DNA of 64,000 nt from Pseudopithomyces maydicus (lineage: Eukaryota > Ascomycota > Dothideomycetes > Pleosporales > Didymosphaeriaceae), in contig JANTUC010000008.1 in assembly GCA_026873275.1 (NCBI GenBank), positions 620,001 through 684,000 on the forward strand, written 5' to 3'. A program made the position numbers and the translations under genes. Below the pieces are notes generated by a model. The model searched no databases, had not been told where the DNA came from, and saw only the letters and a program-made list of their open reading frames with translations. Every line of letters begins with the position of its first letter. Within the stretch, counting starts at the first letter, position 1. Below are positions 23,027-35,086 of this stretch, piece by piece.

Positions 23027-23618
23027 CGGTGGTTTACGGGGTCTGGTTTGCAGGTGCCGTTCGTACTAGGTATAACGGACAAGGCTGTGACGGGGCAAGT
23101 ATACAACGAAGGAGCGACACGATTGATCACCCCACGACAAGACGTTATGTCTTTTCAATCAAGACGTGGAAGGAGCATAAGCTCAACAACATGCTGCAGG
23201 GTATTGGCAATGGACGTCTGCATGCATGGAAAACATGTCCTTGAGCCAACCAGCCGGTTGCCGTGCGATAGTTACTGGCCCAACACGCCCAGCAACATGA
23301 GAATGCTTCTCGTACCTGAGGGGTTATGAGCACTGTGAGCCCTGCGCCCAAGTCCGAATATAGTCTGATAAAAACCGTGATACTTTCTCGCTTGTACTGG
23401 GTATAACTTGCGCATATGCACTCATGGGGCACCCAACGGACGATGGCTGGAGCTAAGATCGCTTATCAGCCAATTCGCATTCCTGGGCATGAGCACGTTG
23501 GCAGGTTTATCGCATCCTTCGCACATGGTGAGAAGAGGCAGTAAGTGTTCTGTTGAGGTCTTATTATGTGCAGCGGGTCGCTTAAGCAGATCATGCATTG
23601 CATGGAACAATGCAGGGT

Positions 23619-23925
23619 TTATATATTGCAAAAACGTGTGATAGAATGGCCGAGAACGGGACGTCCCGCACCCTGAATGACACCGTCATCGCTCATCTGG
23701 TGCGTTGCAGCGTACAATCGTATTAAGATGCAATAAGAGATGTTTTAATGCAGCATTGAACTTGATATTTACCCAATTTTCGGTATCGTAAGCCAGTTCC
23801 ATGCCCTGATGCGGGTCGAGAACATGGCGCTTCGTCTTTAGGCGGAGCCTGACAGTGGCCTCTTTGCTGTCCTCGCTGACCCTAGTAACGACTAGGCAAC
23901 GGTATGGTGAGCACGCGTTGCACAT
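23619..23925 (-). CDS. possible small two-exon gene
   Basis: Weak call. Exons 23773-23925 and 23619-23696 with intron 23697-23772 (GTAAAT..CACCAG) give 76 residues in phase (start MCNACSPYRCLVV, end SITRFCNI). The sequence upstream, 23940-24060, is C/A-rich like a fungal leader and ends in CTCAAG-ATG at a different, upstream ATG (about 23950), so the start is uncertain. No family recognised. Could be a chance arrangement. Confidence 0.25.
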
Positions 23926-25243
23926 CGAGAAAACGCGGTGATACGAATGCCATCTTGAGAGGGGGAATGCGATGCGACGCGTGTGTTGGGTGAACGGATG
24001 GTGATGGCGACTCGAAGGCGATGGTGACGGTGAGGTGACAAGCTACCGTTCGTCACGCGAGGACGGCAGAGAACGACCGAAAGGTGTCGCGCACGACCAA
24101 GCTTGCAAAGTTGCAAGAAGAGGAGTGGAACGAGCTAGGGATTTTGCAGGACTTCCAAGGTTCAGTGATATTGACTCATGGAATGCAGCCCTTCTTCGTG
24201 TTGGAAAGGCTTAGTTCCAGAGAGCAGCACACCACTGGTGCACCTACACAAGGCCTGATAATGGCACCAAGCTACCACAGGTTTAGCAACCGATCATACG
24301 ATTGACCGAGAACACGTGCACTTAGAATTAGAAGCCCACTGTAGAATTGGATAAGAGGACTCGTTGTTCTGCAGCGCTCAATCACTGAAATTCACATGAT
24401 TAGATAAACGATTCCGATCCAGGTTTGAGAAAAACGATCTATTGCTCTTGGGTTTGGCCACTGCATCAGACACCGCCTAACTGATAAATCGCGCGAAAAA
24501 TAAAGGTTAGAAAGAAGTAAGTCTTGGAGATGTACAAGTAGGAATCCATCGCAAAACGAAGCATCGCATAAATACATCTCGGTCCAGATATACATCAGCG
24601 AAGACAACAGGGCGAAGAACATGAATAAAACACGGTAATAAATGTTGAAGCTCATAAGAGAGCATGCTGATACAAGCGAATGAGGACAAGTAACGATAAC
24701 GGGTGCTTTGGTACAGGCAGCACGCCGCTTGAAGAAGACAATACTCTACCTTTTAAACCCTTCGAACTCCATACGTCGGAATTCAAATAAAATATATACG
24801 TGAAACAGCTGCAAACGAAGGAGGACGTAAGAACGGAGAAGTACCGTTATCAGATATGAGACAAAAAGAGACGAGAAAGCGAAAGAATGCAGGTGTGTAC
24901 AAAGGAGAAGTAATCTAGCAAACTCTTGTGCAGCATTGTGGGCAGCACCAAAACCCCTGAGCTATAGCCACCTCTCGGTGCTTATCGAAGAGAATACCAG
25001 TCAAGACTGTCGGATCTCATGATTCTGCAACCACTCTCCGATGCACCCCACTGTTATTAGAGAGGGCGTTAAAATGTCACGTCGAGAAGCTCTCCGGAGC
25101 AGTTAGTCGACATCCAGAACGCCTCGATAAACCTTTTGTACAGAACGTATAACTCCAGCTGATGTACAGTGTGTCAAGCCGCTGAAGTAGGAGGTTTACA
25201 CTTAGTTGTGCAAGTCTCCAGCTTGACCCACTCGGTTTGATAA
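23926..25243. other. intergenic region
   Basis: 1.3 kb with no supported gene. The first part resembles a promoter/leader for the weak call at 23619-23925; the rest is AT-rich. Confidence 0.4.
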
Positions 25244-25848
25244 TCAAAATTCGCCACTGGAACACTGGCTGCTCTCACGGGAGCGCTCTCTCTTGTGTAC
25301 ATTGCGTTCATGCTCATCACGTTTGTCTCGGCGTGTACCGAAGCTTCGACTAGTCCCTCCGGCTGGTGCATGAGCCCTCGAGCATCCGGGTATTCGACAG
25401 AAGAATTCAACACGATTTTTAGCATGGTGCTGCGAGTGGTGTCGGCGCAGATCGGCCATGCGACCAAATGTGAGATCTTTGCAATCAGCTTTGATGCACT
25501 TGAACTTCTTGTTGTTGTCGTATACAAGCCCGATTGGCTCATCGCTTGTGTGAGATCGTTTCGCACGGCGGGTATGTTTTGCAGTGGGAGCTGGAATCGA
25601 TGGAGCTGGCTCAGGATGCTGAGGGAAGGGCGACGTAATAGGCGACGGCTCGAAATGGGAGACTTGAATAGTGAGCTCTGCTGAATCGTTGACAAAAAGG
25701 GAGCTTGTGGAGTCAGCGTTTGTGTAGACTAGAGTAGCGAGTGTTGAACTCACTTAGATAATCCAATAGAATTATGCCGTTGATACTGCAGTCCTGATTG
25801 ATTCGAACCTACGGTAGAGCGACGCGGTGTAGGGAGTTGGTTGATCAT
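25244..25848 (-). CDS. C2H2 zinc-finger protein
   Basis: Probable DNA-binding nuclear protein of a large fungal C2H2 group. Exons 25754-25848 and 25244-25703; intron 25704-25753 (GTGAGT..CACAAG) keeps phase and gives 184 residues starting MINQLPTPRRSTVG. Residues about 105-125 form a finger-like unit FKCIKADCKDLTFGRMADL followed by RRHHSQHH, and a second unit follows: FFCRIPGCSRAH, then a 20-residue insert, then RRDKRDEHERNVH. The C..C..H..H spacing fits paired fungal fingers with a long inter-finger loop. The N-terminal half is proline/serine-rich and disordered. It ends soon after the second finger. Target genes are unknown. Confidence 0.75.
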
Positions 25849-26495
25849 GCTGCTGCAGCTGTGTTAGAGTCTGTTTTGGAGATCGCTGACCAATAATTCC
25901 AATAGATAGTAAAACCAGGGAAATGATGTTTTGTCAAGGGCTGACATGGCGTATCCCAGATCTTACGGCGATATGTTGAAAGACACCAACGGCCTGGGAT
26001 CCAAGAGTGACATTGTTGTGCTGAGAGGGAGAAATTCGTACGGATAAACAACGTACTTCATAAATGACAAGAGATGCTATTGATCCCTTACAGGAAAGGA
26101 ACACTTCTGGCTAGGTCGGTCTCCCAGTAGAATTGCACAGAATCTGGATTGTTGGTTTCCTCGAAATTGTGCAAGAATATCGTTTGCATGTCACATCGTA
26201 CACATCCGGCCTTTCGGTTCCAGCTTGATTCAGTGTCGAATTCCGTAGAATTTGAAGGCCACACAAGGAATTATTATCTTGATCCCCAAGAGTCAGGATA
26301 AGGTGTGATAATAAGAGAATACAAGGAGTATATCAAAAGTTTGCAGTGAAATCAAATGTCGAAAGGTATACATCAACAAAAGGCCCGGAAAATGTGTCCG
26401 CACGGGCCGGCAAACCGCGGGTCGCATAATAATTGTATTGTTCTTGTAGTCCTCAACCCGAGCGATACTGGTCCATTTCGACTCGCTTCAGATGA
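25849..26495. other. intergenic region, may hold a terminal exon
   Basis: Upstream of the C2H2 gene. The part 26333-26442 could be a last exon of the unknown gene at 26496-27643 (see there). Otherwise nothing seen. Confidence 0.35.
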
Positions 26496-27643
26496 TTAAG
26501 AGAAGGGGAGGAGCTTACCTTGGCAAGGCAAATGGTCTATTTGCTTGCCATACTGTACCTGAGCATTGAGGGTATGTAACTTGTCCGATCTCATGAATGT
26601 TGTGCAGATGACCTCCTCGGCATTAAGTTTGAAGTTTTTCCGGAAGACGATCCCGCGAAGTGGAACAAAGGTCGGTAGTAACAAGCCTGTAGAGGGCGAG
26701 ACTTCCCAAGGCTCAAATCGTTGAAAGTTGTCGTCCCGGTGTGTTTCAACAGAGAAACGTGAATCGATCAGAGGATCGCAGCTTCCTTGAGAAGGACTCA
26801 TTAAGAGCAAGGTAAAATGGTCGAAATAACTCCTGGTTGTAGCTGATTCAGGAAGATGTTTGCGTGGTCCAAGGAAGCATTTACTGACGTTGTCGTATAG
26901 GGCGAATTCCTCGATGGTCACGGTGTATTTCCAGGGTCGATCATCCTGAATAGGTTTCCAAGATTGGGGGTCGTGTATGTGAACCATCACGCGGTGATTT
27001 GGAGGGAGTGACCATCAGGCTGGATCATCCGGAAACGGTGGGGTGCGAGACTCATCATTCCATGGATACGATATAGACCATAGGTCAGCCTCCAGTATGG
27101 GCGAAAGGGAGCATGGTTCCAGTGGTGGGATCCTTGGCTTGACCAGTCCTTCCAATTGGGTCTCACAGAAAGGCTTTCATCTGCCGTATGTAACTTGCAC
27201 GAGTGTATAAAGGGCACTTACTTTTCTGAATTGTTTCTCGACATACTCATGCTGCCTCCCTCATTCGTCGATATGTTACCAAAGCTGGTGTCCCATGCAT
27301 ACTGGTTGCTTGCGTCCATCGAATCGGAGAACGGGTGCGCGAAGGTCGGACTGACCGGTGAAGTGGTCGCTTGCAGCATGCTTGCCGAGCCAGTAGGAAA
27401 GTAGCCAGGCTGCAGCCCAGCTGCAGAAGCAGCAGGCTGAGACACGGCTGGCCGGTGAGCTGAGATTGGTGACGTGGGCGATCCGGTGTAGCTTGAGCCG
27501 CGAGATCTCGGCTGACCTGGAGAGAGCGCTTGATGTTCGTTTGGTCGTTGTTGAGCGAAGAGCGCCAGCGGATTATCGTTGAAACGATAAGTCTGCCCAA
27601 GCTCGTGGAACACGCGATCGTTGAAGTGGAAGGAGGGGTCCAT
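26496..27643 (-). CDS. unknown protein, one frame break
   Basis: Not recognised. Exon 1 is 27222-27643 (start MDPSFHFNDRVFHELG), intron 27174-27221 (GTAAGT..GAAAG), then coding sequence from 27173 downwards. The first 140 residues are Ser/Pro/Gln-rich and look disordered; the rest is well ordered and rich in Trp/Tyr (WNHAPFRPYWRLTYGLYRI, then DDRPWKYTVTIEEFALYDN, then RSYFDHFTLLLMSP). Between these blocks, near 26987-26992, the frame must change by one missing base (TGATG overlap); no intron with matching phase was found. After CQG at 26519 a good donor (GTAAGC) may lead to a further exon at 26333-26442. The layout, disordered head plus folded domain, suggests a regulatory protein, but this is inference only. 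Confidence 0.6.
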
Positions 27644-28110
27644 GAATTGGGGGCCGAAAACAAGGGCAGGTACGGAAAAGAACAAGTGAGTTGCTAGTGG
27701 TGTGCGGGGAGATGCTTGGAGGAAGAGCAGAGATAGCAAAATGAAAGGAGTGAAGCAGCCTATGTATATGCTTTGGAATAAGGGCAACGTGCCCTACTGG
27801 CTCGGGGAGGACTACTTAACAAGCCACAGCCTTCTTGCGCGATTATTCGACAAGGCAGACGAACAGGCAATCATCCGATCGAAGACGTCCCGCATTCACA
27901 TGTTATGTGAAGAAAGGTCACACTACATAGCAAGGAGCCATATACGAGGGTACGAGCTCTATGAGTGGACGGTTGGCCCGCCTCACATTTCTCACATAGC
28001 CCCCCGCACACCGCTTACCTCTCTGGTAGCTGTCTGCATTGCATGTCAAGATGTCTTTACAGCCTGAAGCGACTAGGGTAAGAATCAAAGTATCGTTCGG
28101 TCCTACCCGC
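27644..28110. other. intergenic region
   Basis: Promoter and pyrimidine-rich leader of the unknown gene, then the 3' region of AIP1. No gene seen. Confidence 0.45.
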
Positions 28111-30101
28111 TCAGCCTACCAGTTTCCATGCCTTTACGCTAGAATCCCCACCAGTGGAGAGTACCTTGCCCGGCGAGTCCCACGCAACACCGGCGACACC
28201 ATCTTTGTGTGCATTCATAGCTTTGACCCGCTTACCCGGATCCTCGACACTCCACACCATGACATTCGTATCTAGTGAGCCGCTCGCAACGAGTTTTGCA
28301 TCAGCATCCCACGCCAGGGAGGTGATGCGTGCGGTGTGGGCTGACCACCTGTCCGTGATTATCTTCCAGTCACCGGAAGCCTCGAATGCGTATATTTTGC
28401 CGTTGTTCGCGCCCGCCGCAATTTTATCTCCCGAGGAGGAGAAGGCTAAGAAGGATATGGGTGCGGTAGCACGACGCAACTCGATGCCCGTGTCTTTGAG
28501 GTCTGTGCCAGATAATGTGTAGATGTGCACCAATTTGTCGTCGCCTCCAACAGCGACGTTCGTACCATGTGCAGCTATTGATGTCGGAGCATATTTGACA
28601 GACAAGGAGCTGACCTGTTCGCCATTGGAGTAGACTGCTATGGCATCAGCAGAGGGTACGAGAACAAGGCCAGATGCTGCAGCTACGCCCTTTGGTTGAA
28701 ATTTGAGCGCACTAGCAGTTCCTGTGAAGATCTTGCTCTGGACAGAAATAGATCGCAGGGTGTCATCCCAGCCTACACTGAGCACGCCGGCTTCGCTCTT
28801 AGCATCGGAAGGCACAAGGCCTGCCACGTAGTTAGAATGGCTGTCGCCGTCAACCTTGTCTGCTACTCCCGCGGCAGTGTCCCAAGCAAGTATGCGGCCG
28901 TCGTAGCTACCAGTAAAGAAAGTAGAGCCTGACAAGGCGGCGGCGGTGATGTTCTTCTGGTGACCGCGGACCACGCGTGTGGGGTTCGGATTGCCATCGA
29001 CGAGATAGTTCAGGTTGCCGTCCAGATCGACACTGACGATGAGTCCATCGCTGCGGCCAGACGGCCAGACCACACCCACTTGCTGGTCGGGAACGCTAGG
29101 CACGCCTTCCTCACCCATCCTCCAGGTTTGAATAGCCTTGCCCGCCTCCGGGTCCCATATCCGCACGGTCTGATCCGCACTTGCCGTTACAAAGCGCTTC
29201 GAGTCATTTGCCCAGGAAACAGCGAAGATGCTGCCGGTATGCACGCCCTCGCCAATCTGGCCCTTTGCCTCCCCCGTCTTGCCATCGTATAGCCAGATGC
29301 GCTTGTCTGCGCCGACGCTGGCAAAGACGGAGCCGTCCGGGGCGAAGGCGGTTCCGAAAACGAAGCGGTTGTGTTGCCCTCTGAGGCTCGTGTTGAACTT
29401 GAAAGGAGCGCCGTGGTAGAAGACCAGGCTGGTGTCATCGGAGCCAGTGGCGGCACGCAGCGGTCGTTGCTGGCGGATAGAGACGGTGTTGATCTGTGAC
29501 GAGTGTCCCGAGATCTCTCCTACACTGTTGCCACTGTCGGCGGTGATGCAGTGCCCAAAGCGCTCCTTCCCGTCGCCAACCGCTATGATGCGCTGCGAAT
29601 CGCCGTCCCATGCCAGGTCGTTGATGCGGCCTGCGATGATGTGGTATTCGCCTGCTCCCGTCAGCCTCACTCCCCAACAGGCTCGGAAGCTGCCGACGGC
29701 GGTGACATACCCTTTGTGGCTCCCTCGCCGGCACAGTCCCAGACACGCACGGTACCCGAGACGTCTCCGCTGGCAACGTAGAAGCCGGACGGGGCGAAGC
29801 GTGCGACGGTGGTCTGGGCCGTGTGCTGGGTGTACTGTTTACTGATGGCGGGGTTGTCGATGGATCGCAAGAAGACAGATTTGCCGGCCTACAAGCTGGC
29901 GTCAGAAACCAATGCCGTCCCGCGACGTACGGGCGTGCATACCGCATACGCTATCCGCTCGCCCTTGGGATCGGAGGAGAGAGGCGTCGGCTGTCCGCGC
30001 GTGGTGGTGGGCGCGGCCGCCCAGATGGCGTCTGGCCTGTGTCAGCTGTGATTGCTCTACATAGGTGCAGCCCTGGGGCTTGTACCGGAAACAAGCGACA
30101 T
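28111..30101 (-). CDS. AIP1: actin-interacting protein 1 (WD40)
   Basis: WD-repeat protein that works with cofilin to disassemble actin filaments at cortical patches. Four exons: 30086-30101, 29943-30031, 29711-29888 and 28111-29651; introns of 54, 54 and 59 bases, all in phase, give 607 residues, the normal size for the family (two seven-bladed propellers). The first exon is only 16 bases (MSLVS), then IWAAAPTTTRGQPTPLSSDP, matching the conserved start of fungal Aip1. Many WD units are visible, for example SGFYVASGDVSGTVRVWD, KRFVTASADQTVRIWD, GSYDGRILAWD and VASGSLDTNVMVWS. It sh ares a 683-base divergent promoter with CHL1. Confidence 0.95.
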
Positions 30102-30784
30102 TGGTGGCGGCGGCGGCTGCTGCTGCTGCTGCGAGGAAAGGTGTGGTTCGGACGGGATGCAGTGTAGCGTACGCGTCGTCTAGGTACGAGCGTGCAGTGT
30201 GTTCAAATGACGACGAAGCTGGCAGAGCTCCTGTTTCAACATGCGAAGCACCCCTCGTTTGGCGGGGGTGGTCCCTGCAGCGACCTACTCCAGGCAAGCT
30301 GAGCTGTCCATCGTGTGCTGTCTGCACCTGGGCACCAGCCAGACGAGCCGTCCATGAAACCCAATACCGCCGCTGGCACCACACAAGCAATGGTTACATC
30401 TCACTTCCCACGGCAAGGAGCAACGGTGAGCCGCTGCTGGATTGTGTGACTCTCGACAGACCTTGCACCTTGTCCACCCCCGAAACATGCAGTGCATGCA
30501 TGCACGCTCTACGTTTGGGAATCCATCCTGTGTCCATCTCTGCCAATTACCAATGCCGGCTCTCACCGCAAAGTAAACATGTAGCTGGGTCGTCGTGTCA
30601 CAAGCTGCCCACCAGCCCAGACCCGCCGAGTGGAGTGGGCCCGTATGTAGACCCATGGTCCTGTGGACCGCTATGGACGCAATCATGTCACGTGATGACG
30701 TGTCTGATGCCAAGACTCGGCACGCGTCTTGTTTCGCGTTCTTCGAGAAGAACCTTCGGGTCTATGCAAACAACCCCGGACGCC
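30102..30784. promoter_or_regulatory. divergent AIP1/CHL1 promoter
   Basis: 683 bases between the two start codons. A GCTGCTGCTGCTGC / GGCGGCGGCGG stretch lies in the AIP1 leader (about 30104-30131). The CHL1 frame stays open upstream to 30065, but no conserved sequence is there. Confidence 0.6.
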
Positions 30785-33627
30785 ATGGCCGACAAGGGAG
30801 CCGAAAGGGACTTCCACCATCCTTACGAGCCCTATGATATACAGCAGCAGTTCATGAACGCCGTCTACGACTGCTTGGAGAACGGCAAAGTCGGTATCTT
30901 CGAATCACCAACTGGCACAGGCAAATCGCTCAGCCTCATCTGTGGATCGCTCACTTGGCTCCGCGATCATAAACGGCAGATCTTCGAGGAAGGGTTCGTG
31001 GCTGATGCCGAGAGCAGCGACGAGCCTGCCTGGATCTTGGAGCACGCGCGCAGACAGAGGAAGCAGATAGCGCTCGCTCGGAAGCAGGACCTGGACGACC
31101 GTATCGCCAAGTTGAAAGCAAAAGAAAAGAAAATCCAAGATCGTTTTGTGAACGGGGAACCACAATTTAAAAGGCACAAACCGTCTTCAGATGATGTGGC
31201 CGAACATGTGGATGAGGCACAATTTGCTTTGGATGATTATGAGAGCGACAACGATGGCGGGGGCCGTCGCAAGCTGCACGCTTTCAATGAGTTCGGGCTT
31301 TCTGCAGAAAACCAGACCCTGTTGGAGCAGATGGGGTACTCTGTGAAACAGAAAGAAGAGGATGCTGGTGATGTCCCGGACGAAACTAAGATCTTCTTCT
31401 GTTCTAGAACGCATTCTCAACTTACTCAGTTCTCGAGCGAACTCAGACGTGTCCAAATGCCACCAGCCATAACACCTGACGTGATTACTGACCTGGGAAA
31501 CGGAGCTTTGCTGGCTGAGGACGTGAAGCATATTACATTGGGTTCGCGTAAGAACCTTTGTATCAACCCCAAGGTCAACAAGCTCCGAAGTCCGACTGCC
31601 ATTAATGAACGATGTATGGAGTTGCAGCAATCAGGTACTTCATCTGATTGTAAATGTTCGTTTCTGCCCAACAAAGAGAATGAGGCATTAGTCAACGAGT
31701 TTCGGGACCATGCGCTTGCGAAAATCAGAGATATCGAAGATCTAGGGGCACTGGGCAAGAGAATCGGCATATGTCCATACTATGCTTCCCGCCCAGCCAC
31801 GAAACATTGTGAAGTGAGCAAATCCTCTCTATATGTGATGGGATACTGACTGATCAAGATCGTCACCTTACCTTATCCTTTGTTGCTCCAGAAATCCGCT
31901 CGCGAGGCGCTTGGGTTATCGCTCAAAGATCACGTGGTTATCATCGACGAAGCGCACAATCTGATGGATGCCATAGCGGGAATATACTCAGTCTCCGTTA
32001 CCCTCAAGCAAGCCCAGGAAGCGCGTACACAGCTCACGGTCTATCTACAAAAGTTCCGTAATAAGTTGAAAGGTAAAAATCGAGTGTACGTCGCGCAAAT
32101 TCTTCGGCTGCTTGACTCTATCATTGCATTTCTCCAAACGAAGGCGTCTCAAGCAGAGGCTACAGACGGTGTGGTCGACACTGCCACCTTATTGACAGGG
32201 AACGGTCTTAATCAAATCAACGTATACAAGCTCAATGCATACTTACAAGAAAGTCGTCTGGCTCGTAAAGTCGATGGCTATACCACATACTCGGCACAGC
32301 CACAAGGGTCTGACCGAAAACATGGTGGAGATCGGGCCCCCAAACAAACAATTCCTGTTCTGACTCAAGTTCAATCATTTCTCATGGCATTGATGAATCC
32401 CTCGGACGAGGGGCGTTTTTTCTTCTCGTCGGAAGAGTCGAGCAGTATAACTCTGAAATACATGCTTTTAGACCCTACTTTTCACTTCAAGGACGTAGTC
32501 GAGGATGCCCGGGCTGTTGTTTTGGCAGGAGGCACCATGTCCCCGGTAAGCCAACAAGGCTGATTAAGGTGTATCTACTCATCTTACTAACACCAGCCAG
32601 ATGAGTGATTATGAAGACCACCTGTTGCCATATTTAGAACGATCGAAGATCATGACTCTTTCTTGCGGCCATGTTATACCTTCGTCAAACCTGCTCGCTG
32701 TCCCGGTCGTTAAAACTCACCGAGGAAGCGAGTTTGACTTCACATACGAGAAGCGCAAATCGGAGCAAATGGTAAGCTACAATGATGAATGTCGATGATG
32801 ACCTGTTTACTGTGCTATGTTATGCTCCGAGAATACACAGGTCATGACATGGTGCTCTAACATTTCACGTACGACCGTCTAGCTCCTCAGGGTCCGCTAA
32901 CAGTCCCCAGATGATCGACCTAGCGCATGCCATTTTGGGCGTGGTCCAGCATGTTCCTGATGGTGTAGTAATCTTCTTTCCAAGCTACTCTTATCTGGAC
33001 ACATGCACTGCCGCTTGGAAACGCATGCGTCCCTCAGCGCTATCGGAGTCCTCCTCCCTCTGGGATTCGATATCTTCGGTCAAGCCTATCTTTTTAGAGC
33101 AACGTACCCACTCATTACCAGATAATACCGCTGCTGCCTCTGCAAGGGACGACGCCAGAGATTCGGTCTTGAGTGCATACAGCAGCGCTATTGATGCGGG
33201 TAAAGGAAGTGGAGCCGTCCTTTTCGCCGTAATTGGCGGGACCCTATCAGAGGGTATCAATTTCAGCGACGCCCTGGGCCGCGCCGTGGTAGTTGTCGGG
33301 CTGCCTTTTCCAAACCCTCACTCCGCGGAATGGAAAGCAAAGATGCAGTACATTTCAACCAAGGCCACCGGTCAAGGACGTGATGGCAAAGCAGTCGCTC
33401 GCGAGTTTTACGAGAATGGATGCATGCGCGCCATCAACCAGAGCGTAGGCCGAGCGATTCGACACCGCGGGGACTTCGCCAGCATCATGCTCCTGGATAG
33501 ACGGTATGCTGCGCCGCGCATTCAGGCTAAGTTACCAGGATGGATCCGGAATAGCTTAACGAATGGCACAGGCGCGCGAGAGGTGGAGAAACAACTAGAT
33601 GCATTTTTCGCGGGGAAAAATATATGA
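30785..33627 (+). CDS. CHL1: Chl1/DDX11 Fe-S DNA helicase
   Basis: 5'-3' DNA helicase of the XPD/FANCJ group, needed for sister-chromatid cohesion and replication-fork stability in the nucleus. Four exons: 30785-31813, 31859-32545, 32601-32771 and 32911-33627, in phase, 867 residues (yeast Chl1 is 861). Motifs: Q-motif region PYEPYDIQQQFM, Walker A SPTGTGKS (41-48), motif Ia FFCSRTHSQL, the Fe-S cysteines (KNLCINPKV, ERCMEL, CKC, GICPYY), DEAH box VIIDEAHN (about 373), LAGGTMSP, and motif VI INQSVGRAIRH. The start MADKGAERDFHHPYEP fits the family; the frame upstream is open by chance. The third intron is longer than usual (139 bases). Confidence 0.95.
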
Positions 33628-34261
33628 GCATGCATGCACTCTGCACCTCGCAAGCAACTAACGTACCAATACTAAGGAAAGAAGATCATCATGGGAAGCA
33701 CTAGGATGCGGAAGTGGCGTGTGATCACCACGACTTTCCAGATCTCTGCAGGCATGACAACTATATTCCGAATCAAATAATGCGTGGAGAGCCCCCTGTG
33801 CCACGCGCCGACAGCAACGGAGATGCATTGCAGCCAATGATATTCCTTTTGGCAGGTGTAACGTGCAAGAAGGAAATGATCACCGCCCACCATCACGGAT
33901 GCTCCGTTGCTGCATACCTGTGCCACCGTACAGTTCCTACTGTGATGAATAGGAGGAGAAATCGGCATGTATCAACGAGTTATTTGCCAGAACTGTATTT
34001 TATAAATCACAAACCAGCCAGGTTTTACCCACATATTGCCCTATGGCTTACAACTCCAAGCCTATCGTGCGCCCCGCTAAAATTTCCCGCCCGAATGTAC
34101 GGAACCACGAGGATTCGACATGTCATTAATCCATATTGGCACTGCATGACATAGCTCGCTCCTTCGATCTTATCTCAACGATACAGGGAGTGTCGTTCCC
34201 ACTGAACTGACATCTAAAACCGTACCAGTGAGTCGCAAAACATTTAGGTCAGATATATTCG
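33628..34261. other. intergenic region
   Basis: No supported gene. A 146-codon plus frame at 33714-34154 has no family features and ends before the next gene. Confidence 0.4.
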
Positions 34262-35086
34262 ATGTCAAAATCATTGCGAACAAGAGATGTGACTTTGGAC
34301 GACATGGGCATCGACAAATTTTCTCGTGAACTGCGCTCTGTCTTTCGACCGCCTCACCAACAGGCGAGAACGATCCTACCTCGCCCATATTCACAACCGG
34401 CACCCCGCGATCTCGAGAATCTTTTTGGGGATGCTGCCCCTCAAGAAGAAACCACCACCCGACCCGCGTCCGAAACCTTGCAATTGGACATCGCAACAGA
34501 AACAAGTGGCCCATCCGCAACCCACCAACACCAATCGCCTTTATTAACTCCTTCACCAACAAACACACCCTCGAAAGACGACGACCTAGGCCACATGTAT
34601 CAAAACCTCCCCAGAGATGCAAAGATCGGTATCATTGTTGGCATTATCGCCCTCGTATTTCTCACATTACTTGGTTGTGGATTGTGCTTTCTCGACTGCA
34701 GGAGACGGACAAGAAAACGCAAGGAACGGAAGGAAAGTCACGACACACAATTAGTCACCCTGGAAATGGAGATGCGCAACGAACAGACAGCAGCGAAGCG
34801 ACCGACTCGAAAAGGCCTATGGGACCATTTGAAGCCGGTGAATGGCAGCAAAGAGGCTGTACACTCGAACACTCCTATCGACGACACACACGACATCCAC
34901 GACACACACAACATCACGAGGCGCGATAGTATCTCAACTACAACGAACGATACTGCCACCAAATGGCCGACCTCGCATCTCACTAGAGATAGAGCCAGCA
35001 CTGTTTCTTCAGTTCCCAGCACGATATCTTCGGCGGGGGTGCCGGCGCTGCCGAGAAGCTTTATAGATGGTGGGGCTCAAAGGTAG
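34262..35086 (+). CDS. single-pass membrane protein, unknown function
   Basis: One exon, 274 residues. Residues 1-115 are polar, with Pro/Thr/Ser-rich stretches; 121-146 (AKIGIIVGIIALVFLTLLGC) is a clear membrane segment; it is followed by a strongly basic stop-transfer stretch (CRRRTRKRKERK) and a polar tail of about 125 residues rich in Ser, Thr, Asp and His (IDDTHDIHDTHNITRR). There is no N-terminal signal peptide, so either an upstream exon is missing or it is a type III/tail-cytosolic protein. The layout (Ser/Thr-rich outside, one TM, basic then disordered inside) resembles fungal wall-sensor-like proteins, but no WSC or cysteine-rich domain is present. Function unknown. Confidence 0.65.
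   Translation: MSKSLRTRDVTLDDMGIDKFSRELRSVFRPPHQQARTILPRPYSQPAPRDLENLFGDAAPQEETTTRPASETLQLDIATETSGPSATHQHQSPLLTPSPTNTPSKDDDLGHMYQNLPRDAKIGIIVGIIALVFLTLLGCGLCFLDCRRRTRKRKERKESHDTQLVTLEMEMRNEQTAAKRPTRKGLWDHLKPVNGSKEAVHSNTPIDDTHDIHDTHNITRRDSISTTTNDTATKWPTSHLTRDRASTVSSVPSTISSAGVPALPRSFIDGGAQR

Noticed and set aside
30065..30784. N-terminal extension of CHL1 in the same open frame
   Set aside because: Conservation starts at the ATG at 30785; the upstream part overlaps the AIP1 first exon and shared promoter.
33714..34154. 146-codon plus frame
   Set aside because: Residue use is not protein-like and no motif or splice support was found.
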